From positions 1 to 24,062 of the forward strand of contig CABVAP010000022.1 in the NCBI GenBank assembly GCA_902496345.1: DNA of 24,062 nt. Direction: 5' to 3'. The notes beneath the pieces are model-generated. The model saw only the letters and a program-made list of their open reading frames with translations. It ran no database searches and was not told the origin of the DNA. Each line of letters opens with the position of its first letter. Within the stretch, counting starts at the first letter, position 1. The position numbers and the translations under genes were made by a program. The stretch is from an uncultured Eubacteriales bacterium (GTDB lineage: Bacteria; Bacillota; Clostridia; Lachnospirales; CAG-274). This document shows positions 7,940 to 15,685 of the stretch, in pieces.

Positions 7940-8923
7940 CTAATTTGCTTGAGAATTTAAGTTTTCATTTATAAATTCAAAAACTCGTCCCCAATATTTT
8001 TTGTTATCAATCATTGCCGCTACACCGTGACCTGCATTTTCTATAATTAATATATCTTTTTTACAATTTGCATTTTCAAAAAGTTTATATACCATTTCTG
8101 TTGGAACAAATTTGTCATTCCCTCCGTGAATAAAAAGTACAGGTACTTTACATTTTTTTATTTGCTTTAATGCTGACGCTTTTCGGAAGCTATATCCTGC
8201 TCTGAAATTACACAACATTCCAACTATATCAAGAATCGGAAATGTAGGTATAAATCTATACATATTTTTTAGTTGATATTTAAATTCATCGTATACAGAA
8301 GTATATCCACAATCTTCAACTATACATTTTATATTTGGTGGCAATGTTTCACCGGATACCATCATTACCGTCGCTGCACCCATTGATACGCCATACAAAA
8401 CTATTTCTGCATCTTTATTTGCCTTTATTATTTTTTCACACCACATCAAAACGTCTTTTCTATCGTGCCAACCCATACCTATATAACTGCCTTCACTATG
8501 TCCGTGACCTCTACAATCCGGCAACACTACGTTAAATCCTTTTTCATAAAATCTTTTTGCTGCATAGTTCATTACATCTCCACTTCCACAATATCCGTGT
8601 ACAAGTATTGCTGTTTTGTTTGAAAAGTTTTCTTGTACATAAACTTTTCCATAGAGCAGTTTATTATCGTAACTCAATATATTATATAATTTTGACGGTG
8701 TGTGTTCTTTCCAGTAATTAATCGCTTTATTATTTTTGTCTTCGTCCATAAGTTCTTTCTCTTTATCTGTTAAATCTATATATTTTGTTAAAAATGTTTT
8801 GTCCGAACGGGAAATTGAAAGATTATATAAATACAATGCTAAAGAATATACACATTTGAAAAATGAAAAGAATATTATACTAATTAAAAATCCTTTTGAA
8901 AACGAAAATTTATTTTTTTTCAT
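7940..8923 (-). CDS. Membrane-anchored alpha/beta hydrolase
   Basis: This is a 327-residue serine hydrolase of the alpha/beta fold, resembling YqkD/FrsA-like proteins. Residues about 10-32 (FLISIIFFSFFKCVYSLAL) form one hydrophobic N-terminal segment after a basic start, so the protein is probably anchored with the catalytic domain outside the membrane. The oxyanion region AILVHGYCGSG is followed by DCRGHGHSEG, the nucleophile elbow GVSMGA with S180, the acid D270 in GGNDKFVP and the base H299 in AGHGVA, a complete triad. Substrate is unknown; esterase or peptidase activity is possible. AGGAGG at 8932-8937 lies 8 bases from the ATG. It is transcribed alone and convergently with the upstream plus-strand operon, with terminators on both sides of the junction. 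Confidence 0.9.
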   Translation of the reverse strand: MKKNKFSFSKGFLISIIFFSFFKCVYSLALYLYNLSISRSDKTFLTKYIDLTDKEKELMDEDKNNKAINYWKEHTPSKLYNILSYDNKLLYGKVYVQENFSNKTAILVHGYCGSGDVMNYAAKRFYEKGFNVVLPDCRGHGHSEGSYIGMGWHDRKDVLMWCEKIIKANKDAEIVLYGVSMGAATVMMVSGETLPPNIKCIVEDCGYTSVYDEFKYQLKNMYRFIPTFPILDIVGMLCNFRAGYSFRKASALKQIKKCKVPVLFIHGGNDKFVPTEMVYKLFENANCKKDILIIENAGHGVAAMIDNKKYWGRVFEFINENLNSQAN

Positions 8924-9149
8924 AAACTTTGCCTCCTATGAATACAATTTTATAGTTAGTATTTATGCATATTTAACTATTTATACATTATATTTTGAGT
9001 GGATTAGAATAATTTAATACAAATTTAACCGCTTGTTCATATTTAATTTACAAATATGCTGTATAATCTTATTATAGAAAGAGATAAAGAAAGATTACTT
9101 AATTGATTATAAATAAAAAATTTGATTGCTTATTAAAGGAGGCACTTAT

Positions 9150-9668
9150 ATGACAACTACTATTTCCTTATCAAACTTATCTTCAAACCAATTTGCTTTA
9201 AAATTATCAAAAACTCAACAATCTATTATAAGAATGATTTTAAGATGTACTTATGACTTAAGTAAAATTAATGTCAATGACATAAACTGTCTTATGGAGT
9301 ACTTAGATGAAAATTCAAGAAGACTTAAATCTCATCTTTCTGAAAATAAAAATTTGGCTCAAAAAGTTCAAACTCATTTAGATGTATTTTCTTTTTATGG
9401 AAAAAGCTTTTCTAAAGCTCAAATAAAAGCTTATGCTGATTACTCTGAAATTCAAAAAACAGAGGGTGAAGCTATAAAAGAAAGTTTATCTCTTATTTAT
9501 GATAAAAATTCAATGAAAAATCTTTCAAACTCAATTTTTAAATGTAACTCTGATTATAACAAAATTGCAAAACAGCTTACAGAAGTTTTACTTGAACAAA
9601 ACAGAGCTATAAAAAGCCTTAACAAAGTTAATTCTAAGGCTAAAAAATTTTTGAAAACTTTTAATTAA
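9150..9668 (+). CDS. Unrecognised helical protein of 172 residues
   Basis: I do not recognise this protein. The ATG at 9150 is preceded by an excellent AAAGGAGG at 9135-9142, which favours it over an upstream in-frame TTG at 9126, and gives 172 residues. The sequence is rich in Lys, Ser, Asn and Leu, has only two cysteines and no signal peptide or membrane segment, and looks helical throughout, for example the LMEYLDENSRRLKSHLSE region and the basic C-terminal tail SKAKKFLKTFN-like end (read NSKAKKFLKTFN). The strong ribosome binding site and separate terminator at 9716 argue that it is a real monocistronic gene. Divergent from the hydrolase gene. A soluble helical-bundle or nucleic-acid-associated role is possible, but nothing in the sequence decides it. 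Confidence 0.75.
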   Translation: MTTTISLSNLSSNQFALKLSKTQQSIIRMILRCTYDLSKINVNDINCLMEYLDENSRRLKSHLSENKNLAQKVQTHLDVFSFYGKSFSKAQIKAYADYSEIQKTEGEAIKESLSLIYDKNSMKNLSNSIFKCNSDYNKIAKQLTEVLLEQNRAIKSLNKVNSKAKKFLKTFN

Positions 9669-9715
9669 TAGCCCATAGTAGCAAATGCGAAAATACCTAA
9701 AATAACATAGATGAA

Positions 9716-9770
9716 AGCATATTTTGAACTATTTACATAAATAATATTTCGAATATGCTTTTTTTATTTT
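9716..9770 (+). terminator. Intrinsic terminator after the orphan gene
   Basis: AAAGCATATT at 9716-9725 pairs with AATATGCTTT at 9754-9763, ten base pairs, and is followed by a run of T residues (TTTTTTTATTTT). The 28-base loop contains a second small TATTT/AAATA hairpin. It ends the transcript of the 172-residue protein gene. Confidence 0.75.
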
Positions 9771-9846
9771 CTTTTGGTTATTTTGCATAAATTTGATTTA
9801 TATATTCATTCTTTTAGATTTTATGCACAATTTTTTGTATTTTATG

Positions 9847-9875
9847 TTGTTTTATTTTATATTATGTGTTATAAT
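9847..9875 (+). promoter_or_regulatory. Sigma-A type promoter of ppdK
   Basis: TTGTTT at 9847-9852 and TATAAT at 9870-9875 are separated by 17 bases, and the -10 is extended (TGTTATAAT). Transcription would start near 9882, leaving a leader of about 85 bases with a 9-bp hairpin before the ribosome binding site. Confidence 0.7.
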
Positions 9876-9966
9876 TAACGCAAGTAAAAATCATACATAT
9901 TTTGAATTTTGCAGACATACTTATGATTTTGAAATTAAATATTTCATAAGATAGGGAGGTTTTACT

Positions 9967-12618
9967 ATGAATAAGAAATTTGTATATATGTTTTCTGAAG
10001 CCGATAGTTCTATGAGAGATATTCTTGGGGGAAAAGGTGCTAATCTTGCAGAAATGACAAAAATTGGACTCCCTGTGCCACAGGGATTTATCGTTTCGAG
10101 TGAGGCTTGTTCTGAATATAACAAATCAGGAAAGACTCTTCCTGAAAATATAAAAGAACAAATTTCTATCGCTCTTGGAAAACTTGAAGAAATATCAGGA
10201 AAAATTCTTGGAGATGTTAAAAATCCCCTTTTGGTTTCTGTTCGTTCTGGAAGTAGAGTTTCTATGCCTGGTATGATGGATACCGTTCTTAACCTTGGTC
10301 TTAATGATGACACAGTTAAAGCACTTGCCAGAGAAACTAACAACGAAAGATTTGCTTATGACTCATACAGAAGATTTATTATGATGTTCTCTGATGTTGT
10401 TATTGGCGTATCTAAAAAGAAATTTGAAGAATATCTTGATGAATATAAAAAGGAAAAAGGTGCAACAGGCGACCTTGACCTTGATGCTGATGACTGGAAA
10501 AATGTTACCCAAAAATTTAAAGAAATATATAAAAATGACCAGGGAAAAGATTTCCCTTATGATGTTAAAGAACAATTATTTGAGGCTGTTTGTGCTGTTT
10601 TCCGTTCTTGGGATAACCCTAGAGCAAACTACTACAGAAAAGAAAGAGCAATCCCTTATGAATGGGGTACAGCTGTAAGTGTTCAAAGTATGGTATTTGG
10701 TAATATGGGTGAAACTTCTGGTACTGGTGTTGTTTTCTCAAGAAACCCTGCAACAGGTGAAAAAGAAATATATGGTGAGTATATGATTAACGCACAAGGT
10801 GAAGACGTTGTTGCCGGTGTACGTACTCCTAAACCTTTTGCTGAACTTAAAAATGATATGCCTGAAATATATGACCAATTTGTTGAATTTGCCGATAAAC
10901 TTGAAAAGCATTACAAAGATATGCAAGATATGGAAATTACTATTGAAAAAGGCAAATTATATTTCTTACAGACAAGAAATGCAAAGAGGACTGCAAAAGC
11001 TGCTCTTAAAATTGCCATCGATTTAGTGAACGAAAAACTTATAACAAAAGAAGAGGCACTTCTTAAAGTTGAGGCATCTCAGCTTGACCAGCTTCTTCAC
11101 CCAACGTTTGATGTAGAGGCTCTTAAAAATGCTACACCTATTGGTAATGCACTTCCTGCATCTCCTGGTGCTGCTGCCGGCAAAGTTTGTTTCTCTGCCG
11201 AAGATGCAAAAGCACTTGTTGAAAACAAAGAAAGAGCTGTTATGGTTAGACTTGAAACATCTCCTGAAGATATTGAAGGTATGGCTGTTGCTGAAGGTAT
11301 TCTTACTGTTCGTGGTGGTATGACTTCCCACGCTGCCGTTGTTGCCAGAGGTATGGGCAGATGTTGTGTTTCCGGCTGTGAAGCTATTAAAATAAATGAA
11401 AAAGAAAAATATTTTGAACTTGGTGGAAGAACGTTTAGAGAGGGAGATTATATTTCTATAGATGGTTCAACCGGCAATATTTACGGCGAAGATATAAAAA
11501 CTGTTGTCCCTGAAATTTCTGGAGACTTTGGAACTTTTATGTCTTGGGCAGATGAAGTTAGAAAACTTAAAGTTCGTACAAATGCTGATACTCCAAAAGA
11601 TGCAAAAACTGCTCTTAAATTTGGTGCAGAGGGTATTGGTCTTATACGTACAGAGCATATGTTCTTTGATGAAGTTAGAATTGCTAAAATGAGAACTATG
11701 ATTTTGAGTGATACTGAAGAAGAAAGAATTAAAGCTCTTGATGAACTTCTTCCTTTCCAAAAAGCTGATTTTGAGGGAATTTATGAAGTTATGGAGGGTA
11801 GACCTGTTACAGTTCGTCTTCTTGACCCACCTTTACACGAATTTTTACCTAAGACTGACGAAGAGTTTGAAGATGTTTCTAAATTGTTAGGTAAACCAGT
11901 TTCTGAGCTTAAAATCAAAGCTAAAAATTTACACGAAATAAATCCTATGATGGGACACAGAGGTTGCCGTCTTGCAGTAACTTATCCTGAAATTGCTAAA
12001 ATGCAGACAAGAGCAATTATTGAAGCTGCTATCAACGTTAAGAGAAAAACAGGTTTTGATATTAAAGCCGAAATTATGATACCTCTTATTTGTGAGATAA
12101 AAGAACTTAAATATGTTAAAAATATCGTTGTTTCTGTTGCTGACGAAATTATTCAAAATTCTGATGTTAAAATTGAATATTCTGTTGGTACTATGATTGA
12201 AATTCCTAGAGCTGCTCTCCTTGCTGATGAAATTGCAACAGAAGCTGAGTTCTTCTCTTTTGGTACTAACGACCTTACTCAAATGACTTATGGTCTTTCT
12301 AGAGATGACGCAGGTAAAATATTAAATGATTATGTTTCTAAACATATTTTTGAGGGTGACCCTACTGCTAGACTTGATAAAAATGGTGTTGGTATACTTA
12401 TTAAAATGGCAGTTGAAAAAGGTAAGAGCGTTCGCCCTGATATAAAACTTGGTATATGTGGTGAACACGGTGGCGACCCTGCTAGTATTGAATTTTGTCA
12501 TAACGTTGGACTTACTTATGTTTCTTGTTCTCCTTATCGTGTGCCTATCGCTAGACTTGCTGCTGCTCAAGCACAGATAAACAATCCAAGAGACAAAGTT
12601 TTATACAAAATATTCTAA
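9967..12618 (+). CDS. ppdK: Pyruvate, phosphate dikinase
   Basis: PPDK interconverts pyruvate, ATP and phosphate with phosphoenolpyruvate, AMP and pyrophosphate; in anaerobes it can serve glycolysis or PEP synthesis. The 883-residue product has the N-terminal nucleotide-binding domain (GGKGANLAEMTKIGLPVPQGF), the phosphohistidine domain GGMTSHAAVVARGMG with H455 and the neighbouring T453 that is phosphorylated in regulated orthologues, and the PEP/pyruvate TIM barrel. Catalytic R561, R617, E745, N768 and C831 (in GICGEHGGDP) all fall at the residue numbers known for Clostridium symbiosum PPDK, so the protein is colinear with that enzyme without insertions up to there. GGGAGG precedes the ATG. 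It is monocistronic, with its own promoter and a 14-bp terminator. No regulatory-protein (DUF299) gene is next to it. Confidence 0.98.
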   Translation: MNKKFVYMFSEADSSMRDILGGKGANLAEMTKIGLPVPQGFIVSSEACSEYNKSGKTLPENIKEQISIALGKLEEISGKILGDVKNPLLVSVRSGSRVSMPGMMDTVLNLGLNDDTVKALARETNNERFAYDSYRRFIMMFSDVVIGVSKKKFEEYLDEYKKEKGATGDLDLDADDWKNVTQKFKEIYKNDQGKDFPYDVKEQLFEAVCAVFRSWDNPRANYYRKERAIPYEWGTAVSVQSMVFGNMGETSGTGVVFSRNPATGEKEIYGEYMINAQGEDVVAGVRTPKPFAELKNDMPEIYDQFVEFADKLEKHYKDMQDMEITIEKGKLYFLQTRNAKRTAKAALKIAIDLVNEKLITKEEALLKVEASQLDQLLHPTFDVEALKNATPIGNALPASPGAAAGKVCFSAEDAKALVENKERAVMVRLETSPEDIEGMAVAEGILTVRGGMTSHAAVVARGMGRCCVSGCEAIKINEKEKYFELGGRTFREGDYISIDGSTGNIYGEDIKTVVPEISGDFGTFMSWADEVRKLKVRTNADTPKDAKTALKFGAEGIGLIRTEHMFFDEVRIAKMRTMILSDTEEERIKALDELLPFQKADFEGIYEVMEGRPVTVRLLDPPLHEFLPKTDEEFEDVSKLLGKPVSELKIKAKNLHEINPMMGHRGCRLAVTYPEIAKMQTRAIIEAAINVKRKTGFDIKAEIMIPLICEIKELKYVKNIVVSVADEIIQNSDVKIEYSVGTMIEIPRAALLADEIATEAEFFSFGTNDLTQMTYGLSRDDAGKILNDYVSKHIFEGDPTARLDKNGVGILIKMAVEKGKSVRPDIKLGICGEHGGDPASIEFCHNVGLTYVSCSPYRVPIARLAAAQAQINNPRDKVLYKIF

Positions 12619-12644
12619 TACTTTGAACTTAGTATAGATTTTTT

Positions 12645-12706
12645 GCTACATCAAAATTGTTTATACGGGCGAAAATGATTATTTAATAATTTTGATGTAG
12701 CTTTTA
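12645..12706 (+). terminator. Intrinsic terminator of ppdK
   Basis: A perfect 14-bp stem, GCTACATCAAAATT at 12645-12658 and AATTTTGATGTAGC at 12688-12701, with a 29-base loop, is followed by TTTTAT. It starts 26 bases after the ppdK stop. The large loop is unusual for a simple terminator. Confidence 0.75.
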
Positions 12707-12746
12707 TAAAAATAATAACTAAATGTATTTTTGTATAAATTTTTTG

Positions 12747-12775
12747 TTGAAATTTGTCTAGGAATAATGTATAAT
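12747..12775 (+). promoter_or_regulatory. Sigma-A type promoter of the PocR-receptor/maf operon
   Basis: TTGAAA at 12747-12752 and TATAAT at 12770-12775 are spaced by 17 bases, close to the consensus. Transcription would start near 12782, giving an AT-rich leader of about 110 bases in which I see no strong structure. Confidence 0.7.
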
Positions 12776-12892
12776 TAGTGAAGATTGTTATTTGTGCATT
12801 TTTACATAATTTATTTTTTGATGTGTTTTTAAAGAGTTACTTTTATTTATTAAAAATATATTTATAATTTTTTTATAAAAGGAGAATTAACT

Positions 12893-13897
12893 ATGGAAGA
12901 GAACATTAAAGATTTACAATTGAAAGATTTAATTGATATTAACTATCTTCAACAAATTCAAGATGCTTTTTCTGACGCAACGGGTATGGCTGCCATTTCT
13001 GTTGACCTTAACGGGGTTGGAATAACTCAACCAAGTAATTTTCACGATTTCTGTATGAAACATACAAGAGGTTGTTCTGAAGGTCTTAGAAGATGTGAAG
13101 AGTGCGACAGAAAAGGTGGAGAGGAAGCATCTGCCACTGGTCGACCTGCTGTTTATCCTTGTCACGCTGGACTTACTGACTTTGGTGTTCCTATCGTTGT
13201 TGAAGGTGTACATATCGCTAGTATTATTGGTGGTCAAGTTCTTACTCACGAACCTGATGAAAACTATTTCAGAGGAGTTGCTCGTGAACTTGGTATAGAC
13301 GGTGACGCTTATGTTGAAGCTGTAAACAAGATTCCTGTTTTAACAGATAAACAGGTAAGAGGTGCTGCTAACTTATTAGGTCTTATAGCTAACAAAGTTT
13401 GTGAGCAGAATTTACTCAATTCACAACTTAAGAAGAATACTGAAGTAATTGAAGAGCAAGTTATGGGTATTAAAGAGGTATTAAAGAAATTCTATGAAGA
13501 TTCTGAAATGCTTAAAGAAAGCCAGAATGAACTTATCTCTGAAATTGACAAGATTACTAAACTTCTTAAAGAAATCAACAATGTTGCAAAACTCGTTTCA
13601 TCTATATCTGACGAAACACAGATGATTAGTTTCAACGCATCTATCGAAGCTGCAAGAGCTGGAGAACAAGGAAAGAGCTTCACAATTATTGCTGGTGAAA
13701 TCAGAAATCTTTCTGAACAATCTAAAAATACTGTTTCAAAAATTCAGAATTTCACTGCTAATATCGGTAATTCTGTTAATAAAACAAGTATTCACAGCAA
13801 AAAATGTATTGAGGCTATTGCTAACGAAATCAAAGGTCTTGAACTTATTGGCAATGGCGTTGAAAAAATTAAAAATCAACTTGAAAATAAACTTTGA
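12893..13897 (+). CDS. Soluble PocR-domain protein with methyl-accepting chemotaxis signalling domain
   Basis: This 334-residue protein joins a PocR sensory domain (PF10114-like, about residues 9-172) to a short chemoreceptor signalling hairpin (about 178-334). The PocR part has the family's cysteine cluster C54, C61, C68, C71, C90 followed by H91 (RRCEECDRKGG, YPCHAGL), plus IIGGQVLT. The receptor tip reads MISFNASIEAARAGEQGKSF, close to the canonical CheA/CheW-contacting tip, with E252 in EAARAGE. The two arms are only about 70-80 residues each, and obvious methylation helices are missing. No membrane segment is present, so it is a cytoplasmic receptor or a repurposed signalling scaffold. 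The PocR fold in other proteins senses small metabolites such as 1,2-propanediol; the ligand here is unknown. AAAAGGAGAA precedes the ATG. maf follows 27 bases later. Confidence 0.88.
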   Translation: MEENIKDLQLKDLIDINYLQQIQDAFSDATGMAAISVDLNGVGITQPSNFHDFCMKHTRGCSEGLRRCEECDRKGGEEASATGRPAVYPCHAGLTDFGVPIVVEGVHIASIIGGQVLTHEPDENYFRGVARELGIDGDAYVEAVNKIPVLTDKQVRGAANLLGLIANKVCEQNLLNSQLKKNTEVIEEQVMGIKEVLKKFYEDSEMLKESQNELISEIDKITKLLKEINNVAKLVSSISDETQMISFNASIEAARAGEQGKSFTIIAGEIRNLSEQSKNTVSKIQNFTANIGNSVNKTSIHSKKCIEAIANEIKGLELIGNGVEKIKNQLENKL

Positions 13898-13924
13898 TTT
13901 TATAGTATAAAGGAGATTATATAG

Positions 13925-14518
13925 ATGCCTAAGTTTATTTTAGCTTCAGCGTCTTCAAGACGTCGTGATATTTTAAATCAAATTGGTCTTGATTTTGAAA
14001 TTATCGAAAGCGATGCAGATGAAAATGTTTCTGAAAAATGTTCACCTAAACAATATGTCAAAATTTTAGCTGAGAAAAAAGCTAAAGCTGTTTTTGATAG
14101 TATAGATTACCAAGATGATTTTGTTGTTATTGGTGCAGATACAGTTGTTGTTTATAATGACAAGATACTCGGAAAGCCAGAAGATAAAAAAGATGCTTTT
14201 AAAACTCTTCGTTTGCTTCAGGGAAATAAACACAGCGTTTATACAGGTTTGAGCGTTTTTTATAAATCGGGTGACAATTTGACGGTTGAAACTGATTTTG
14301 ATAAAACAGACGTATATATGACAACATTGACTGATAGTGAAGTTCTTAACTATATAGAGTCAGAAGAACCTCTTGATAAGGCTGGTTCTTACGCTATTCA
14401 AGGTAAGGGAGCTGTGTTCATCGAAAAGATAGACGGTGATTATTATACGGTTGTTGGGTTGCCTGTACATAAGTTATATAGTTTACTTAATTCTATCGGT
14501 ATTAAGTTTAAGTTTTAA
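13925..14518 (+). CDS. maf: Maf family nucleoside triphosphate pyrophosphatase
   Basis: Maf proteins hydrolyse dTTP, UTP and modified pyrimidine nucleotides to monophosphates and are linked to septum and cell-division control. At 197 residues it has the usual length. The N-terminal ILASASSRRRDIL, the acidic VIGADTVV with catalytic-type D72, LGKPEDKKDAFKTLRLLQG, and the C-terminal DKAGSYAIQGKGAVFIEKI and YTVVGLPVHKL blocks are complete. The pattern resembles the YhdE-type dTTP/UTP subgroup. AAAGGAGA lies 9 bases upstream of the ATG. It is the second gene of an operon led by the PocR receptor; the pairing has no obvious functional logic. A terminator follows at 14547. Confidence 0.95.
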   Translation: MPKFILASASSRRRDILNQIGLDFEIIESDADENVSEKCSPKQYVKILAEKKAKAVFDSIDYQDDFVVIGADTVVVYNDKILGKPEDKKDAFKTLRLLQGNKHSVYTGLSVFYKSGDNLTVETDFDKTDVYMTTLTDSEVLNYIESEEPLDKAGSYAIQGKGAVFIEKIDGDYYTVVGLPVHKLYSLLNSIGIKFKF

Positions 14519-14546
14519 GTTTTAATTTTTAGTTGTATTGAATTTG

Positions 14547-14590
14547 CACGTTTAAAATGTTCATTTGTGTTCATTTTAGGCGTGTTTTTT
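14547..14590 (+). terminator. Intrinsic terminator of the PocR-receptor/maf operon
   Basis: CACGTTTAAAATG at 14547-14559 pairs with CATTTTAGGCGTG at 14572-14584 over 13 base pairs, two of them G-U, with a 12-base loop. A TTTTTT run follows at 14585-14590. Confidence 0.8.
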
Positions 14591-14622
14591 ATTTGGAAAT
14601 ACTTTTGAATTTTTTTAATAAA

Positions 14623-14651
14623 TTGTAATCTTTTAAAATAAACTTTATTAA
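14623..14651 (+). promoter_or_regulatory. Possible promoter of the M23 peptidase gene
   Basis: TTGTAA at 14623-14628 and TATTAA at 14646-14651 are spaced by 17 bases. The match is moderate and the background is AT-rich, so this is tentative. Confidence 0.35.
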
Positions 14652-14679
14652 TACAATTTTAGTAGAGTGGGTTATTACA

Positions 14680-15543
14680 ATGAAAAGATACAAGCATAAA
14701 AAATATAACAAACAAATTGCTTATAAAATAAAGATTTATATAATTGGTGTAATAGTCATTATATTAGGATTTTATTTTTTTGTTGATAAGGAAAATATAG
14801 AGGATATAAAAACCGAAAATATTGCCTCGTTAAAAATTTCATCTGACGTTATAAACAAAATAAAAAGTTTTTCTACAAAATATGAAATGGATTTTTCTGA
14901 ACTTCTTACATATTACTCTCTGGAAAACCATTTTTTTGAAAATAAAATTGAAACGGACGACAAAATTGAACAAAATTTTATTATGAATTATGATAAAATA
15001 AAGGCGAAATATAATTATGATGAAATACGAAAATATTATGATTTATTTAACAGCATTATAAATGAAATAAAATGTTTTCCTATAAATTCAAAGTATTTTA
15101 ATGATTATATTTATAGTGACAGTTGGGGTGGTAGTAGAACTTATGGAGGTGACAGAATACACGAAGGTTGTGACATTATGGACAAAGAAAATATAAGAGG
15201 GCGTATCCCTATCGTTTCTATGACTGACGGAAAAATTCAAAATGCAAACTGGAATGAGCTTGGCGGGTATAACGTAGGAATTGTTTCAGAAAGTGGAAAC
15301 TATTATTATTACGCCCATTTAAACTCATTTGAAAGTAATATTTCCGAAGGCGAAAATATAAAGAGTGGAGATATAATTGGATATATGGGTGATAGTGGAT
15401 ATGGTACAGAGGGAACAACGGGGCAATTCCCTGTACATTTACATATCGGAATTTATCCTAAAATTGATTTTGGTAAGGAAAATTTTGCTATTAACCCGTA
15501 CCCTTTTTTAAGTATGGTTGAAAAAACTAATTCTAAAAAGTAA
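14680..15543 (+). CDS. Membrane-anchored M23 family metallopeptidase
   Basis: This is a 287-residue LytM/M23-type zinc peptidase, expected to cut peptidoglycan peptides outside the cell. A very basic N terminus (KRYKHKKYNKQ) is followed by one membrane segment at about residues 20-35 (IGVIVIILGFYFFV). A helical stalk of about 100 residues leads to the catalytic domain. The zinc motif is complete: H161-E-G-C-D165 and H253-L-H255, together with GGYNVGIVS, YYAHL, IKSGDIIGYMGDSG and TGQFPVHLHIG. With both zinc ligands and the HxH present it is likely active, unlike SpoIIQ-type degenerate homologues. The ribosome binding site (AGAGTGGG) is ordinary. It precedes the alarmone synthetase gene but that gene has its own promoter, so the two are probably separate units. 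Confidence 0.9.
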   Translation: MKRYKHKKYNKQIAYKIKIYIIGVIVIILGFYFFVDKENIEDIKTENIASLKISSDVINKIKSFSTKYEMDFSELLTYYSLENHFFENKIETDDKIEQNFIMNYDKIKAKYNYDEIRKYYDLFNSIINEIKCFPINSKYFNDYIYSDSWGGSRTYGGDRIHEGCDIMDKENIRGRIPIVSMTDGKIQNANWNELGGYNVGIVSESGNYYYYAHLNSFESNISEGENIKSGDIIGYMGDSGYGTEGTTGQFPVHLHIGIYPKIDFGKENFAINPYPFLSMVEKTNSKK

Positions 15544-15571
15544 ATTCTTTGTTCAATCTGTTTAAACTTAA

Positions 15572-15600
15572 TTGAAATATAAATAATATAATGTTATAAT
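15572..15600 (+). promoter_or_regulatory. Sigma-A type promoter of the alarmone synthetase gene
   Basis: TTGAAA at 15572-15577 and TATAAT at 15595-15600 are separated by 17 bases, with an extended -10 (TGTTATAAT). Transcription would start near 15607, leaving a leader of about 80 bases. Confidence 0.75.
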
Positions 15601-15685
15601 ATACTTAATATGAACGCTAATTTTTTTGAATTGTATTTTTATTTAGTTAGTGTTTACAAATGACTAGCAAAGGTGGGGGATTACT

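Larger units (their letters stand above)
9669..9966. other. Intergenic region between the orphan gene and ppdK
   Basis: This 298-base gap holds the terminator of the orphan gene (9716-9770), an AT-rich spacer with nothing I recognise (about 9771-9846), the ppdK promoter (9847-9875) and a leader of about 85 bases. The leader contains a 9-bp stem, AAAATCATA at 9887-9895 pairing with TATGATTTT at 9922-9930, and a smaller GAAAT/ATTTC stem at 9931-9945 just before the GGGAGG ribosome binding site. A minus-strand hydrophobic frame at 9669-9763 has no start. Confidence 0.7.

Noticed and set aside
9033..9067. TTGTTC and TATAAT upstream of the orphan gene as a promoter.
   Set aside because: They are 23 bases apart and no better -35 exists at 16-18 bases, so I only note a TATAAT-like -10.
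9669..9763. A minus-strand frame with a hydrophobic end (about 30 codons, ending FAFATMGY) between the orphan gene and ppdK.
   Set aside because: It has no start codon or ribosome binding site, is entered through a stop, and overlaps the orphan gene's terminator hairpin. It may be a remnant, but evidence is too thin.
15552..15576. Palindrome TTCAAT...ATTGAA with a central TTTAAA overlapping the -35 of the alarmone synthetase promoter.
   Set aside because: The arms are asymmetric about the centre, and the sequence is so AT-rich that such dyads arise by chance; no known operator matches.
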